DNA of 64,000 bases from Spirosoma endophyticum (GTDB lineage Bacteria > Bacteroidota > Bacteroidia > Cytophagales > Spirosomataceae), in NCBI RefSeq assembly GCF_900112365.1, contig NZ_FOLQ01000002.1, forward strand, positions 62,001 through 126,000, given 5' to 3'. The notes under the pieces were generated by a model. The model was not told where the DNA came from. It saw nothing but the letters and a program-made list of their open reading frames with translations, and made no database searches. A program made the position numbers and the translations under genes. This document shows, piece by piece, positions 44,347 to 54,299 of the stretch (its first letter is position 1; the number at the start of each line of letters is the position of its first letter).

Positions 44347-46794
44347 ATGAAAAAACTGGTTTTTACGTCTGCTCTTTTCCTGGTTGCCCTGATCGCTCAG
44401 GCTCAGCAATCCACCGCTCTGAAACTCTGGTATAAACAACCCGCCGGTCAATCCTGGACCGATGCGCTTCCCATCGGCAACGGTCGGTTGGGGGCGATGG
44501 TCTATGGAAATCCTGAACAGGAAATTATTAAACTCAATGAATCGACGTTCTGGTCGGGGAGTCCGTCGCGCAACGATAATCCCGATGCACTGGCGGCCTT
44601 GCCCGAAATCCGGAAGCTGATTTTCGAGGGGAAAAGTGCAGAAGCGCAGGCACTGGCGGGCAAAGCAATCATTGCCAAAAAGAACTCCGGACAGATGTAT
44701 TTGCCCGTGGGCGACGTTCGTCTCGATTTTCCAGCGCACCAGACGCCCCAAAATTACTACCGAGAGCTTGATTTGAAACGGGCCATCGCCACTACCACCT
44801 ACGATGTCAACGGGGTTCATTACAAACGCGAAGCCTTCGTTTCCGTCCCGAATCAGGTCATTGTGCTACGTATCAGCGCCGATAAAAAAAATAGCGTCTC
44901 GTTTACGACGCACCTGATGAGTCCGTATAAAACCAGTCTAAAAACGACGACGAATCAACTGGCTATGTCGGGGTTGGGCGTCAGTCATGAGGGCGTTGAC
45001 GGGAAGGTTCGGAGTCATACACTGGTGAAATTAGTGCCGACCGACGGCCAGTTGTCACGTACTGACAGTACGGTTTCGGTGCAGAATGCGTCGTCGGTGT
45101 TGCTGTTTGTATCGATTGCCACGAACGTCAATAACTATCAGGACATTTCTGCCGATGAAGTGAAACGGTGTGCTGACTACCTGAGTCGGGCGGAGAAAAT
45201 ACCCTACACGCAACTGACGGCCAATCACCTGAAAGCATATCAGTCGCTGTTCAATCGGGTAACGTTGAATCTGGGCGAAACACCAGCCGCAAAACTTCCC
45301 ACCGACGAACGTATCAAGGGGTTTGCCACCGGTAACGACCCCGCACTGGCGAGTCTGTATTTTCAATTTGGCCGCTATTTACTGATTTCGGCCTCGCAAC
45401 CGACGGGCCAGGCCGCCAACCTTCAGGGTATCTGGAATGCCGATGTCAAACCCGCCTGGGACAGCAAGTACACGATCAACATCAACGCCGAGATGAACTA
45501 CTGGCCCGCCGAGGTAACCAACCTCTCGGAACTGCACGAGCCACTGCTGCATATGACGCAGGATTTGTCGAAAACGGGTGTCGAAACGGCCCGAACGATG
45601 TACGGCGCCCGCGGCTGGATGGCGCATCATAATACCGACATCTGGCGGAGTACGGGGGGCGTCGATGGCGCTTTCTGGGGCGTCTGGCCGATGGGTGGCG
45701 CGTGGCTGAGTCAGCACCTGTGGCAGCATTATCTGTACACCGGAGATCAGGCTTTTCTGAAAGCCAACTACCCGGTTCTGAAAGGTGTTGCTACGTTCTA
45801 TAAAGATTTTCTAATTCCTGAACCAACTCATCAATGGCTGGTTGTGTCGCCGAGTATTTCGCCCGAAAACTCGCCTGCCGGACGCTCTAAAGCCTCCATT
45901 GCGGCTGGTGTTACGATGGATAATCAACTGGTTTTCGATGTACTGACCAACGCCATTCGCGCGGCCGAATTACTGAAACAGGATACTCCTTTTGTTGATT
46001 CGCTGAAAACTATTCTGAGTAAACTGCCGCCCATGCAGATTGGCAAACATGGGCAACTGCAGGAGTGGCTCGAAGATCTCGACGATCCAAACGACAAACA
46101 CCGGCACATTTCACACCTCTACGGCCTGTATCCATCCGCCCAGTTATCGGCCTATCGAACGCCACAATTATTCAGGGCGGCACGTAACACACTCGAACAG
46201 CGGGGCGACGTATCGACAGGCTGGTCGATGGGGTGGAAAGTAAACTGGTGGGCGCGGCTGCTGGACGGGAATCGCGCGTACAAACTGATCACGAACCAAC
46301 TTTCGCCGGTAGGTACCCAGCAGGGTGGAGGTACATATACGAACCTGTTCGACGCCCATCCGCCGTTCCAGATCGACGGTAATTTTGGTTGCACGGCGGG
46401 CATCGCCGAAATGCTCATGCAAAGTCACGACGAGGCTATTCACCTGCTTCCTGCTCTGCCCGATCGCTGGCCATCGGGCAGCGTCAGTGGCCTTCGGGCG
46501 CGGGGTGGATTCGAAATTGTTTCCTTACTCTGGAAAGATGGGAAAGTGGCAAGCGTAACGATCAAATCGACGTTGGGGGGCAACTGCCGGATTCGCGTCC
46601 CGAACGAAATGAAAGCCAAAGGATTCAAAACGGTACTCAATGCGGCTACCAATCCGAATCCATTTTTTCAGGCACTCGCTATCAAAGATCCCATCGTATC
46701 GCCCGATGCCCAACTGATCATGGCAAAACCAAGAATTGGCCAGGTGTATGATTTCATGACGCAACCGGGAAAAAGTTATACGCTGAATTTGTAG
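44347..46794 (+). CDS. GH95 family glycoside hydrolase (alpha-L-fucosidase type)
   Basis: An 815-residue secreted enzyme; ATG 44347 ([20 protein letters not shown]) follows a TTG at 44344. GH95 motifs in order: [48 protein letters not shown] (Asn pair), [26 protein letters not shown] (Glu), and [15 protein letters not shown] (Asp). GH95 members are inverting 1,2-alpha-L-fucosidases or alpha-L-galactosidases. A small GC hairpin (44307-44326) separates it from GH88. A FucP-type transporter lies 15 kb downstream. Confidence 0.93.
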   Translation: MKKLVFTSALFLVALIAQAQQSTALKLWYKQPAGQSWTDALPIGNGRLGAMVYGNPEQEIIKLNESTFWSGSPSRNDNPDALAALPEIRKLIFEGKSAEAQALAGKAIIAKKNSGQMYLPVGDVRLDFPAHQTPQNYYRELDLKRAIATTTYDVNGVHYKREAFVSVPNQVIVLRISADKKNSVSFTTHLMSPYKTSLKTTTNQLAMSGLGVSHEGVDGKVRSHTLVKLVPTDGQLSRTDSTVSVQNASSVLLFVSIATNVNNYQDISADEVKRCADYLSRAEKIPYTQLTANHLKAYQSLFNRVTLNLGETPAAKLPTDERIKGFATGNDPALASLYFQFGRYLLISASQPTGQAANLQGIWNADVKPAWDSKYTININAEMNYWPAEVTNLSELHEPLLHMTQDLSKTGVETARTMYGARGWMAHHNTDIWRSTGGVDGAFWGVWPMGGAWLSQHLWQHYLYTGDQAFLKANYPVLKGVATFYKDFLIPEPTHQWLVVSPSISPENSPAGRSKASIAAGVTMDNQLVFDVLTNAIRAAELLKQDTPFVDSLKTILSKLPPMQIGKHGQLQEWLEDLDDPNDKHRHISHLYGLYPSAQLSAYRTPQLFRAARNTLEQRGDVSTGWSMGWKVNWWARLLDGNRAYKLITNQLSPVGTQQGGGTYTNLFDAHPPFQIDGNFGCTAGIAEMLMQSHDEAIHLLPALPDRWPSGSVSGLRARGGFEIVSLLWKDGKVASVTIKSTLGGNCRIRVPNEMKAKGFKTVLNAATNPNPFFQALAIKDPIVSPDAQLIMAKPRIGQVYDFMTQPGKSYTLNL

Positions 46795-46890
46795 AGACCG
46801 GTCCGCCGGTGCGGCAACCCCTTGCGTTTTCTTGTCTGGATGGCCTCTCACCCGGATAGTTTAGGCTGACGCATCAAATTGCTGACGCCT

Positions 46891-46918
46891 GAGGAGACGC
46901 AAGGGATTGCGTCTCCTC
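46891..46918 (+). terminator. hairpin after GH95
   Basis: GAGGAGACGCAA and its complement around GGGA, a perfect 12-bp stem. The 272-bp gap 46795-47067 also holds the GGTCCGCCGGTGCGG word shared with 26020-26142, and no gene. Confidence 0.6.
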
Positions 46919-47067
46919 AAAAAACAACCCTTAAAAAGGGTATACCTACCATCGATAGTACTATTTGTAGGTAATAGAATCAGAGGTTTTCTGACTTCTG
47001 ATTTCTACTACAAAGTGCATCAGCAAGCTACGTAGTCTATTGGAATGTAAAGTAGTCATATCCTATT

Positions 47068-47856
47068 ATGCCTCGTAACCCATCAAGGCGAACCTTCCTC
47101 AAATCGTCCGCTTTGATCGGATTGGTTCCCCATGTTGTACCAGATACGGCTTTCTCCGACGCATCATCGGCTGGAGCCGTCAACGAAACGGGTCTTGTTT
47201 TCCTGTTTCAGGGCGATTCCATTACGGATGGTAACCGGGGAAGAAATGCGGACCCCAATCACATTATGGGACACGGGTATGCATTCTCGGTGGCCAGTCG
47301 AATTGGTGCCGATTTTCCGGAACGTGATTTTGCGTTTTACAACCGGGGAGTCAGCGGCAACAAAATAACTGATCTGCAAAAACGCTGGCAAACGGATACA
47401 CTGGACCTTAAGCCGGATGTGCTCAGTATCCTGATTGGCATCAACGACACCGCAGCGACCATCAGTAAACCCGCCGAAGCGACTACTCTTGAGCAGTTCG
47501 AAACGATCTACCGCAGTTTGCTGGAAGAAAGCCGACGTAGCAATCCAGACGTTCTGTTCGTGCTGGGTATTCCGTTTGTGTACCCGGTGGGCAAGCGCAC
47601 TGAAAACTGGGAGCGTTGGCGGGATGATACCGCTAACCGGCAGGCGGTTGTCCGGAAGCTGGCAGCTGAGTATAACGCCGTTGTCGTCGATTATCCGGCT
47701 GTGCTGGACAAAGCCATTGCGCAGAAAAAAGCTGAATACTGGGTTTGGGATGGCATTCATCCGACAGTATTTGCCCACGAACTAATGGCCCGCGAGTGGA
47801 TTAAGCAGGTAAGTTTTCGATTGAAATTTTTGAAAAAATACAGGCATAGTTTCTGA
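47068..47856 (+). CDS. Tat-exported SGNH/GDSL esterase
   Basis: A 262-residue SGNH hydrolase with a twin-arginine leader (RRTFLKSSALIGLVP). All four SGNH blocks are visible: GDSIT (block I, Ser), GVSGNK (Gly, block II), GINDT (Asn, block III) and DGIHPT (Asp/His, block V). Family members remove acetyl or other acyl groups from polysaccharides, e.g. rhamnogalacturonan acetylesterases; deacetylation of the locus glycan is the likely role. Tat export suggests it folds before export. It lies between GH95 and the broken GH97 on the same strand. Confidence 0.88.
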   Translation: MPRNPSRRTFLKSSALIGLVPHVVPDTAFSDASSAGAVNETGLVFLFQGDSITDGNRGRNADPNHIMGHGYAFSVASRIGADFPERDFAFYNRGVSGNKITDLQKRWQTDTLDLKPDVLSILIGINDTAATISKPAEATTLEQFETIYRSLLEESRRSNPDVLFVLGIPFVYPVGKRTENWERWRDDTANRQAVVRKLAAEYNAVVVDYPAVLDKAIAQKKAEYWVWDGIHPTVFAHELMAREWIKQVSFRLKFLKKYRHSF

Positions 47857-47903
47857 AAAAAATCCTCTCAGCAGGGGGCGTTGTACCTATTGACAAGCAA
47901 TCA

Positions 47904-49742
47904 ATGAAAAAAATAGTATCGTTTTGCTACGTTGGTCTGGTTCTGTCGCTGGTACTTATACAGGGAGTTGCACAGGCAGCCAAACCGCCGTATCAGGCGA
48001 CATCGCCCGATGGCAAAACACGTATGGAGCTAACCGTCAATGACCAGAAACAACTGGTGTATCGGGTGACTTTCGAAGGCAATCCGGTGGTAGATTGGTC
48101 GGCGTTGGGGTTTCAGCTAACTAATCTGGCTGTGGGGGAAAATGCGGTTATTACGAAACAGACCCAACGGACTAACAAGGAACAAGTTGCCTGGCCACTG
48201 GGAGAGAAGGATATCATTCAAAATAATTATCAGGAACTAACGCTGGACTGTCGGTCTCGGGGACTCCATTACAAGATTATTGCCCGGGTGTTTGATGGAA
48301 GTGTGGCGTTTCGCTACGTTCTTCCCCAACAAAAGGGAAAGGAAGTCATTCCGGAGGAGCGAACTATATTTACCCTGACTGACGCCTACACGATTTATCA
48401 GTACAACGAAGAGTCTGTTTTTACGCCGGTTGCCGTCAATAAGCTGGACAAAACCTGCGATTTTCCGGCTACGTTGACCAATGGTAAATTCTTCATTTCC
48501 CTTGGCGAAGCCAGTAACGATTCTTACACGAAAGCCGTATTAGCAAAAGGCCCGGCGGCCAATTCGATGGCTGTTGCTTTTCTTAAAGATTCGGTCACTA
48601 CGTCCGCTGATTTTCAGACCCCCTGGCGCACGATCAGCATCGCCACGTCGGCTATCGGGCTGCATCAATTCAGCGACTTGCCACTGCGGTTAACGCCACC
48701 CGTGAAGGAAGTTTAGAGCTGGATAAAACCCGGCAAACTTATCCGTTCGTCGCTGACAACACAGGCCGGTCTGGATTGCATCGATTTTGCGGCTAAACAC
48801 GATTTTCAGTACATCCTGTTCGATGCAGGCTGGTACGGTGCCGAGTTCCGGGGTAGCTCCGATCCGACAAAACCCATCCCGGCAATTGATATGGCGAAGG
48901 TTATTCAGCATGGGAGAGACAAAAATATAGGCGTCATTCTTTACGTCAACCGCGTTGGCCTTCGGGCCAAACTGGACACCATCTTGCCACTTTACAAAAA
49001 ATGGGGTGTAACGGGATTGAAATTTGGATTCGTGGACGGCCTGAGCCAGGAGGGGATTAGCTGGCTGGCGGGGGCCATCAAAAAAGTGTACGACTATGGC
49101 TTTATTCTGGATATTCACGACAATTACAAACCTACCGGCCTGAGCCGATCCTTCCCGAATTTGCTCACGCAGGAAGGGATTCGGGGCAACGAGAATAATC
49201 CTGATGCGTATCACAACACCGTCCTGCCTTTCACCCGATTTCTGGCCGGAGCCGCCGATTACACGTTCTGTTTTCCGAACTCTAACCGGTTTTTCAACGA
49301 TAACTTGTACAAGACTAAGTTGCAGGTTAGCAAAGGACAGCAACTGGCGTTGTCGGTGGTGTATTTCAGTCCGTTGCAGGCGATATTCTGGTACGGTAAT
49401 CCGAACGATTACAACGACGATCAGGAAACGGAATTCTTTAAACGTGTGCCAACCGTCTGGAACGAAACCCATTACCTGACGGGCGATATTGGGAAGTACA
49501 TCAGCGTTGCCCGGCGGAAAGGAACAAGCTGGTACGTCGGTTCGGTCGCCGGTTTGAGCGATTGGGAAGATGCCGTTCAATTTGATTTTCTGACTAAAGG
49601 GAAGTCCTATATCGCTACCATCTACGAAGATGATGCGGCAGGGGGTATTCATAAGCGAACGGTTACCCTGAAACAGGGCGATACGTTCCCGATCAGATTA
49701 AGAGCCAAAGGCGGACAGGCTATCGTCATTGACGAACACTGA
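47904..49742 (+). pseudogene. second GH97 family gene, interrupted by an in-frame TAG
   Basis: A continuous GH97 frame of about 612 codons broken once, by TAG at 48714-48716. The 5' piece (270 residues) has a signal peptide and the GH97 N-terminal domain; the 3' piece continues in the same frame with SWIKPGKLIRSSL (intact paralogue: DWIKPGKVMREVT), YILFDAGWYGAEF, GLKFGFVDGLSQEG, DIHDNYKPTGLSRSFPN, TQEGIRGNEN. Alignment to the neighbouring GH97 shows no missing sequence at the stop, so this is a single nonsense codon. The 5' piece alone lacks the whole catalytic barrel; the 3' piece has ATG 48891 but no export signal, so neither should work in the periplasm. Confidence 0.88.
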
Positions 49743-49903
49743 TGTCTTTATAGTTTTACATATCAACTGGGCGTAATAGTTGCCGTAAGCTATTGATTAT
49801 GACCGATTAATAAGTAAGGGAAGCTAGCTTTTACTGGGGCTTTTACTTTTGAATACGTCCTCAAACGAGGGACTATTCCTAAATCCTAAAAATTAATAAT
49901 GCT

Positions 49904-50683
49904 ATGCCTCCAACAATAGACATGCTCGAACGGGCTGCCGAAGCGTTAGCCGAGGTTTCTCTTCAGTCGTTTACCGCCACGCCCGCCAGCATCCGGCCCT
50001 TTGGTTCCAGTTCACAATTAAAGTGGAAAATTCAGCGCCCTACCGGATCAATCGTTCGCCTTTTCCTTCAGGGAGCAACCGTCAGTACGACGGGCACACG
50101 TAGTGTCAGCCCGGACCAGACAACCGTTTACCGAATTGTGGCAAAAGCATCTACTCTCCAGCGGATTCTGGGTTCGGTAACGGTTAACGTTGATACGAGC
50201 GCCTGCCTTTCGAGTTCGATCCCGGAATCGACGATTCAGCAAACCGTTCGGGATACGATTACCACTCAGTTGCCATCCAATGACCAGCTCAGTCAACGAA
50301 GTCCGGCAACGGTCGAAGTGGCGACGAATGGTATTACCGTAAAACTGCGATTACAGGCGGCCATTAATAATTTCGCTGATCCGGACATTAATGTTGATTT
50401 TCGGTTTACGCTGGGTGTCGCGTCGGGACAGGCTGTTGTGACGATTGCCAGTTTCAATACCGATGTTAGCTGGCCCTGGTGGGTGACGGTCGTTACGATA
50501 GGGGTTTCGCAGATCATAGAAGAGATTGTTGCCAATCGAATCGAAAAAGGAATTCGGCCGGTACTGCAAACCAGATTGAAAGCGCTGGTAGACGCTCAAC
50601 TGGCGGCTCTTCCTGCCACGCATCGCCTGCATGCGTTAAGCACTTCAACAGATCAGATAAACTTTACTGTTTGCCCGATCTAA
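49904..50683 (+). CDS. hypothetical protein, 259 residues
   Basis: No family recognised. The protein lacks a signal peptide. The first ~100 residues are beta-rich with LKWKIQRPTGSIVRLFLQG and VSPDQTTVYRIVAKAS, which reads like an Ig-like or bacterial surface repeat. A low-complexity Ser/Thr/Gln middle and a more hydrophobic stretch (SWPWWVTVVTIGVSQIIEEIV, about 190-210) follow, then a helical C-terminus. A strong terminator follows, so it is probably monocistronic. Confidence 0.7.
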   Translation: MPPTIDMLERAAEALAEVSLQSFTATPASIRPFGSSSQLKWKIQRPTGSIVRLFLQGATVSTTGTRSVSPDQTTVYRIVAKASTLQRILGSVTVNVDTSACLSSSIPESTIQQTVRDTITTQLPSNDQLSQRSPATVEVATNGITVKLRLQAAINNFADPDINVDFRFTLGVASGQAVVTIASFNTDVSWPWWVTVVTIGVSQIIEEIVANRIEKGIRPVLQTRLKALVDAQLAALPATHRLHALSTSTDQINFTVCPI

Positions 50684-50684
50684 A

Positions 50685-50723
50685 AAAGAAGGCCCTCTGT
50701 GAACCATCAGAGGGCCTTCTTTT
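50685..50723 (+). terminator. strong intrinsic terminator
   Basis: AAAAGAAGGCCCTCTG pairs with CAGAGGGCCTTCTTTT, followed by T-rich sequence, right after the stop codon. Confidence 0.9.
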
Positions 50724-50778
50724 GGTCAATGTGACCGGGCTATGTTTCATGCTCTCTAGGCTTACTCGACGCTCGAGT

Positions 50779-51921
50779 TTAACTGATTACGCCCATAAGA
50801 AAGGAAATTGCATCGGGAGAATGCAGAGCCGCTGTTGATTCCATAGTAATCAGGGCAATCTCACTGGCTCTTGCCCGCATCTGTTTTTCGTAGGCTGCAA
50901 TGGCGGATTGTACATCCGGAAAATTCTCACTGGTGAGGCATTGACTTAACTCCAGCGCATCCTGCATCGCCATATTGACGCCTTCACCGGCGTAGGGAGG
51001 CATTAAGTGTGCCGCATCACCCAGCATCGTCAGGTTTGGTACCGCTTCCCACGTCTGGTCGAAAGGCATGCAGTAGAGTGGACGAGGCACAAAAGGAGAA
51101 GCAGCCTGTTCAACTAATTCCAGCCATACGTCATCCCAGCCCGCATAGTCGGCTTTGAACCAGGCGAGTACCTGCGCTTTATCGGAGAAGTCGATTCCAC
51201 TGTCCCGACTCCAGAATTCATCCGTTTTGACACCGGTATAAAACACCAGACTACCATCGCCTTTCGAGCTTACAATCAATGATTTCTCGTCGCCCATAGC
51301 AAATATTTTCCCGCCGTTCAGGAGTTTGTGCACCGTCGGACTGGCTGTTTCGGAGTGGTAGACGGCACCTTCTACGGCCGTAACGCCCGAATAAAATGGC
51401 TTGATTGGTGTGATGTAAGACCGAAGTTTCGAGTTGGCTCCATCAGCGGCAATCACTACGTCGGCAAGGACAGACGTCCCGTTTTTAAAGTCTATTTTCC
51501 AGGAATCATTGTGCGGTGTCAGCGACACAAAATGACTGTCCCACACAACAGTACCCAATTGTAGGGAATCCAGCAAAAGTTGCTGCAACGGGCCGCGATC
51601 AATCTCTGGCCGATCCGTTTCGATTCTGCCATTCACATCATCGTCAAACAAAATAGTGGCGCTTTTATCGACGATACGTAGCTTGTCGGCCCCCGGCCGG
51701 TAATTCGCCTTAAACGCATCCATCAGCCCAGCTTCGCGTAGGGCCGCCAGTCCCGATTCTTCATGCAAATCCAGCGTAGCGCCTTTAGGTCGGGCATCTT
51801 TATCCGTATCCCGTTCGTAGACGTTTACGTCTGCACCCTTCATTTGCAAAAGTCTGGCCAGCGTTAATCCGCCCGGACCTCCGCCCACAATTGCTATTTT
51901 CTTGTGTTTAATCGTGTTCAT
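50779..51921 (-). CDS. TetX-like FAD-dependent monooxygenase
   Basis: A 380-residue group A flavoprotein monooxygenase: FAD-binding GGGPGGLTLARLL near the N-terminus, conserved ADGANSKLR in the middle and GDAAHLMPPYAGEGVNMAMQDA near the end. Overall spacing and wording (VYERDTDKDARPKGATLDLHEESG) match the Tet(X) tetracycline-degrading subgroup closely. The substrate-contacting positions of Tet(X) appear changed: LHFGISFK corresponds to LVFYTGVKTD here, so the His is missing. The natural substrate is therefore uncertain. It is co-transcribed with the TetR gene just upstream (19-base gap). Confidence 0.85.
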   Translation of the reverse strand: MNTIKHKKIAIVGGGPGGLTLARLLQMKGADVNVYERDTDKDARPKGATLDLHEESGLAALREAGLMDAFKANYRPGADKLRIVDKSATILFDDDVNGRIETDRPEIDRGPLQQLLLDSLQLGTVVWDSHFVSLTPHNDSWKIDFKNGTSVLADVVIAADGANSKLRSYITPIKPFYSGVTAVEGAVYHSETASPTVHKLLNGGKIFAMGDEKSLIVSSKGDGSLVFYTGVKTDEFWSRDSGIDFSDKAQVLAWFKADYAGWDDVWLELVEQAASPFVPRPLYCMPFDQTWEAVPNLTMLGDAAHLMPPYAGEGVNMAMQDALELSQCLTSENFPDVQSAIAAYEKQMRARASEIALITMESTAALHSPDAISFLMGVIS

Positions 51922-51940
51922 TGTCGTTGTTTACTGTTAG

Positions 51941-52543
51941 TTATTGTTCTGATCGCATTCCTTTTATTACCATGTCGCAGCAGGCTAAAATCAGGTCTTC
52001 GGTGATGATTTGCTGAGGTCGCTCCTGATAATCAAAGTACTCGTTTACCAGATCGAGAAGTGGAGAAAACAACAAAGCCCGGTACACATCAAAAGGAAAT
52101 TTTCGGATGATACCGGCTGCCACATTACGTTCCCAAAAGCGGTGAACAGGCGCAAAGAAGTGACCTTGTTGAATGTTTGCTTTCTGGTAGGCTTTATTCA
52201 GAAGGGGGGAAGCTTTGCCATGTTGAATCAGGGCAAAATGGTGTTTGTTGTCTGTCAAATACCGGAACGTGTTCAGCCAGATTATTTTTACCCCATCGGC
52301 AAAATCCATGTCAGGGTTAAAGTTGTCCAGCACCGCTTTTTCATAAGGGCCCAATACGTCGTCGATAAACAGCTTGATCAGAAAATCCTCCTTGTTCTCA
52401 TACTTGATATAGATCGTACGGGGCGATACGTTAGCTGCTTTCGCTAACTTCTGCATGCTCAGATTTTCCAGCCCTTCTTCCGCAATGAGTTGCAGGGCTA
52501 TGGTCCGAATGGCTTCCTCTTTTTCTAAATTCTTGGGTCTCAT
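51941..52543 (-). CDS. TetR family regulator of the monooxygenase
   Basis: A 200-residue TetR repressor. ATG 52543 (MRPKNLEKEEAIRTIALQL) is chosen; the frame extends to 52579. The N-terminal HTH is IAEEGLENLSMQKLAKAANVSPRTIYIKYENKEDFL (about residues 18-53), and the rest is the helical ligand-binding domain. It is directly upstream of the monooxygenase gene on the same strand, the classical layout for a self-controlled resistance or detoxification pair. Ligand unknown. Confidence 0.85.
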   Translation of the reverse strand: MRPKNLEKEEAIRTIALQLIAEEGLENLSMQKLAKAANVSPRTIYIKYENKEDFLIKLFIDDVLGPYEKAVLDNFNPDMDFADGVKIIWLNTFRYLTDNKHHFALIQHGKASPLLNKAYQKANIQQGHFFAPVHRFWERNVAAGIIRKFPFDVYRALLFSPLLDLVNEYFDYQERPQQIITEDLILACCDMVIKGMRSEQ

Positions 52544-52687
52544 AAGGAGCTTTCCTTCGTTTTCTAAAAGATTTAGCAAAGTAAGTAAATGTTTATTTAC
52601 TAATGAAATGTCCGTCTAACTTTTTTTGAATGATCTATCGCTGGCTTAGCCGTTGGCAGTGGTCGAATTACTGTTGCGGTACTGAAT

Positions 52688-52767
52688 TTGTCATTCCGAG
52701 GAACAAGGAATCATTGGGTAGGGATAATTTGTCCAGCTACCAAAGACCTCGTTCCTCGGAATGACAA
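52688..52767. repeat. TGTCAT-type intergenic hairpin
   Basis: Perfect 16-bp arms (TGTCATTCCGAGGAAC and complement) with a long loop containing partly paired AGG/CCT. Shares its TGTCAT opening with the hairpin at 59011. Confidence 0.8.
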
Positions 52768-52815
52768 TATTGGCTTGATTGGCAAAGACTAAACAAATTG
52801 TATAAATAAATTCTC

Positions 52816-53760
52816 CTACTTCACCAGCGTCCGTATCTGTTCCTCCAACTGTCTGGCTTTATCTTGCGCTTCCTTGAGCGGCAAGCCTGTTTTCATTTCG
52901 GGGCGTTTATGGCCCGTGGCGGTGAGCCAGGCGTCTTTCATGAGCGTTTGCCGTTCGCCGACCAGCTTTAAAATCTGCTCTCCGTCGGGCACTGTCGATA
53001 TAGCCGCTTTTATAGTAGAAAAAGGAGCAACATTTTTTTCGCCCAGATAGAGCAGGATGGATTTGGCCATGATCCAGTGGCCTACTTCGCCGGGATGTAC
53101 ACCATCGTTGGCCAGCGCAAAACCGTCAATGGCAAATTGAGCATCTACAGCGCGATGGGCATCCAGGTAGGTTTTCATGGGATAATGCAGGTCGGCCACC
53201 TCCCAGTTGGCAGCCGCTTTCTGACTAAGTAACCAAGTGGAATACGTATCGAGGACGCTTGCATAGCCTTTGTCGGGCCCTCTTAATTCGTCGTAAACGG
53301 GGGGAGTTAGGTGGATGATTCGGGCACCGGTTTTCGCCAGTTGATCATGTAGCCACTGAATTCCGTCTTTGAATGCTTGAAAACGCTGCTCCTCAAGGGG
53401 TAAATAAATACCATCGTTCATGCCATAACAGGCAAAAATAAGATCGGGCTTTGTCTGCTCCAGCACACGTTGCAGACGCTCATGCAAATCAGGCCGAGGG
53501 AATCGACCGCCTGCATGACCATCTTCGGAAAGCCCGGAAACTGTTTCGCTGGGTAGGCCTACGTTGATGAATTCGATCTGCCGCTTTGGGTAACGGGTAA
53601 TGAAATAGGCTTCGATGTCGGTAATGTAGCTGCCCGCGTACGTAATGCTGTTGCCCAGAAAAAGCACTTTGTGTACGGTAGTAGCTATGGGTTGTGCTGA
53701 TACGGCGAGCGCATAAGAAACGCTGAGCAGAAGGGAAAGTAAAATGCGTTGGTTTTTCAT
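52816..53760 (-). CDS. secreted SGNH/GDSL hydrolase
   Basis: A 314-residue exported esterase: signal peptide (MKNQRILLSLLLSVSYALAV, cleavage near SAQP), then block I GNSIT (Ser), block II GLPSETVSG, block III YGMNDG (Asn), and block V NDGVHPGEVGH (Asp/His). The C-terminal ~60 residues form a Lys/Glu-rich helical extension. Likely acts on acyl groups of cell-wall or dietary glycans; no adjacent carbohydrate gene fixes the substrate. Confidence 0.85.
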   Translation of the reverse strand: MKNQRILLSLLLSVSYALAVSAQPIATTVHKVLFLGNSITYAGSYITDIEAYFITRYPKRQIEFINVGLPSETVSGLSEDGHAGGRFPRPDLHERLQRVLEQTKPDLIFACYGMNDGIYLPLEEQRFQAFKDGIQWLHDQLAKTGARIIHLTPPVYDELRGPDKGYASVLDTYSTWLLSQKAAANWEVADLHYPMKTYLDAHRAVDAQFAIDGFALANDGVHPGEVGHWIMAKSILLYLGEKNVAPFSTIKAAISTVPDGEQILKLVGERQTLMKDAWLTATGHKRPEMKTGLPLKEAQDKARQLEEQIRTLVK

Positions 53761-53873
53761 AGACGACTATGAAAAGCCAGGTTGGCTTAAATAACTACTT
53801 TTAGCGTAGTACTACGTAGCCTATAGGGAACGAAATAGAATATATCTTCCAGCTTAAAAGGCATACCACCGCA

Positions 53874-54065
53874 TTAGCCGGGCCACTTCTCCAGACCGGC
53901 AGCAATGCGCAGGGCTCGCTGAACATCTTCCCAATAAAAACCACTTTCATAACCCGTGGATATACGGTCGCAGATGTCCAGAAAGTCGTTGGCTGCGTCA
54001 ATTTGTTGCTGCGCAGGCAACGGTTGCTGATCATCTACAGCATGTGTATCAGGTGTAACGTCCAT
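53874..54065 (-). CDS. small acidic protein, unknown
   Basis: A 63-residue hypothetical protein starting MDVTPDTHAVDDQQPLP, acidic, probably helical (LDICDRISTGYESGFYWEDVQRAL). No family recognised. It follows another small gene by 33 bases on the same strand; the tandem arrangement and good codon usage support that it is real. Confidence 0.5.
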   Translation of the reverse strand: MDVTPDTHAVDDQQPLPAQQQIDAANDFLDICDRISTGYESGFYWEDVQRALRIAAGLEKWPG

Positions 54066-54098
54066 GTCGCCAAAGTTAATGCTACATGTTGTTACTTA

Positions 54099-54299
54099 CT
54101 AGGCCATACCGTACTCTGTAATGATCTGACCAAATTGCTGCCAGCCAGTCATATCGGTTTTGATAACAACCCGCCGTAGGGTGGGATTATTCGGCAAGAC
54201 GTCCCTGGCCTGAATGGCGGTATTGGGTAGATTATTAAGGCGCACCTGCAAATGCCGGGCAAGTGTATCAGAAAGTAAAAAGTTGCCAATGATATTCAT
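54099..54299 (-). CDS. small hypothetical protein
   Basis: A 66-residue protein from ATG 54299 (MNIIGNFLLSDTLARHLQ); the frame reaches a TTG at 54305. Predicted mixed alpha/beta; VRLNNLPNTAIQARDVLP and VVIKTDMTGWQQFGQII suggest a small folded domain. No family recognised. Pairs with the 63-residue gene downstream. Confidence 0.5.
   Translation of the reverse strand: MNIIGNFLLSDTLARHLQVRLNNLPNTAIQARDVLPNNPTLRRVVIKTDMTGWQQFGQIITEYGMA

Noticed and set aside
33201..49742. Amber stop recoding in this organism
   Set aside because: Intact neighbouring genes end in TAG and no suppressor tRNA is visible here; nonsense mutation or sequencing error is simpler.
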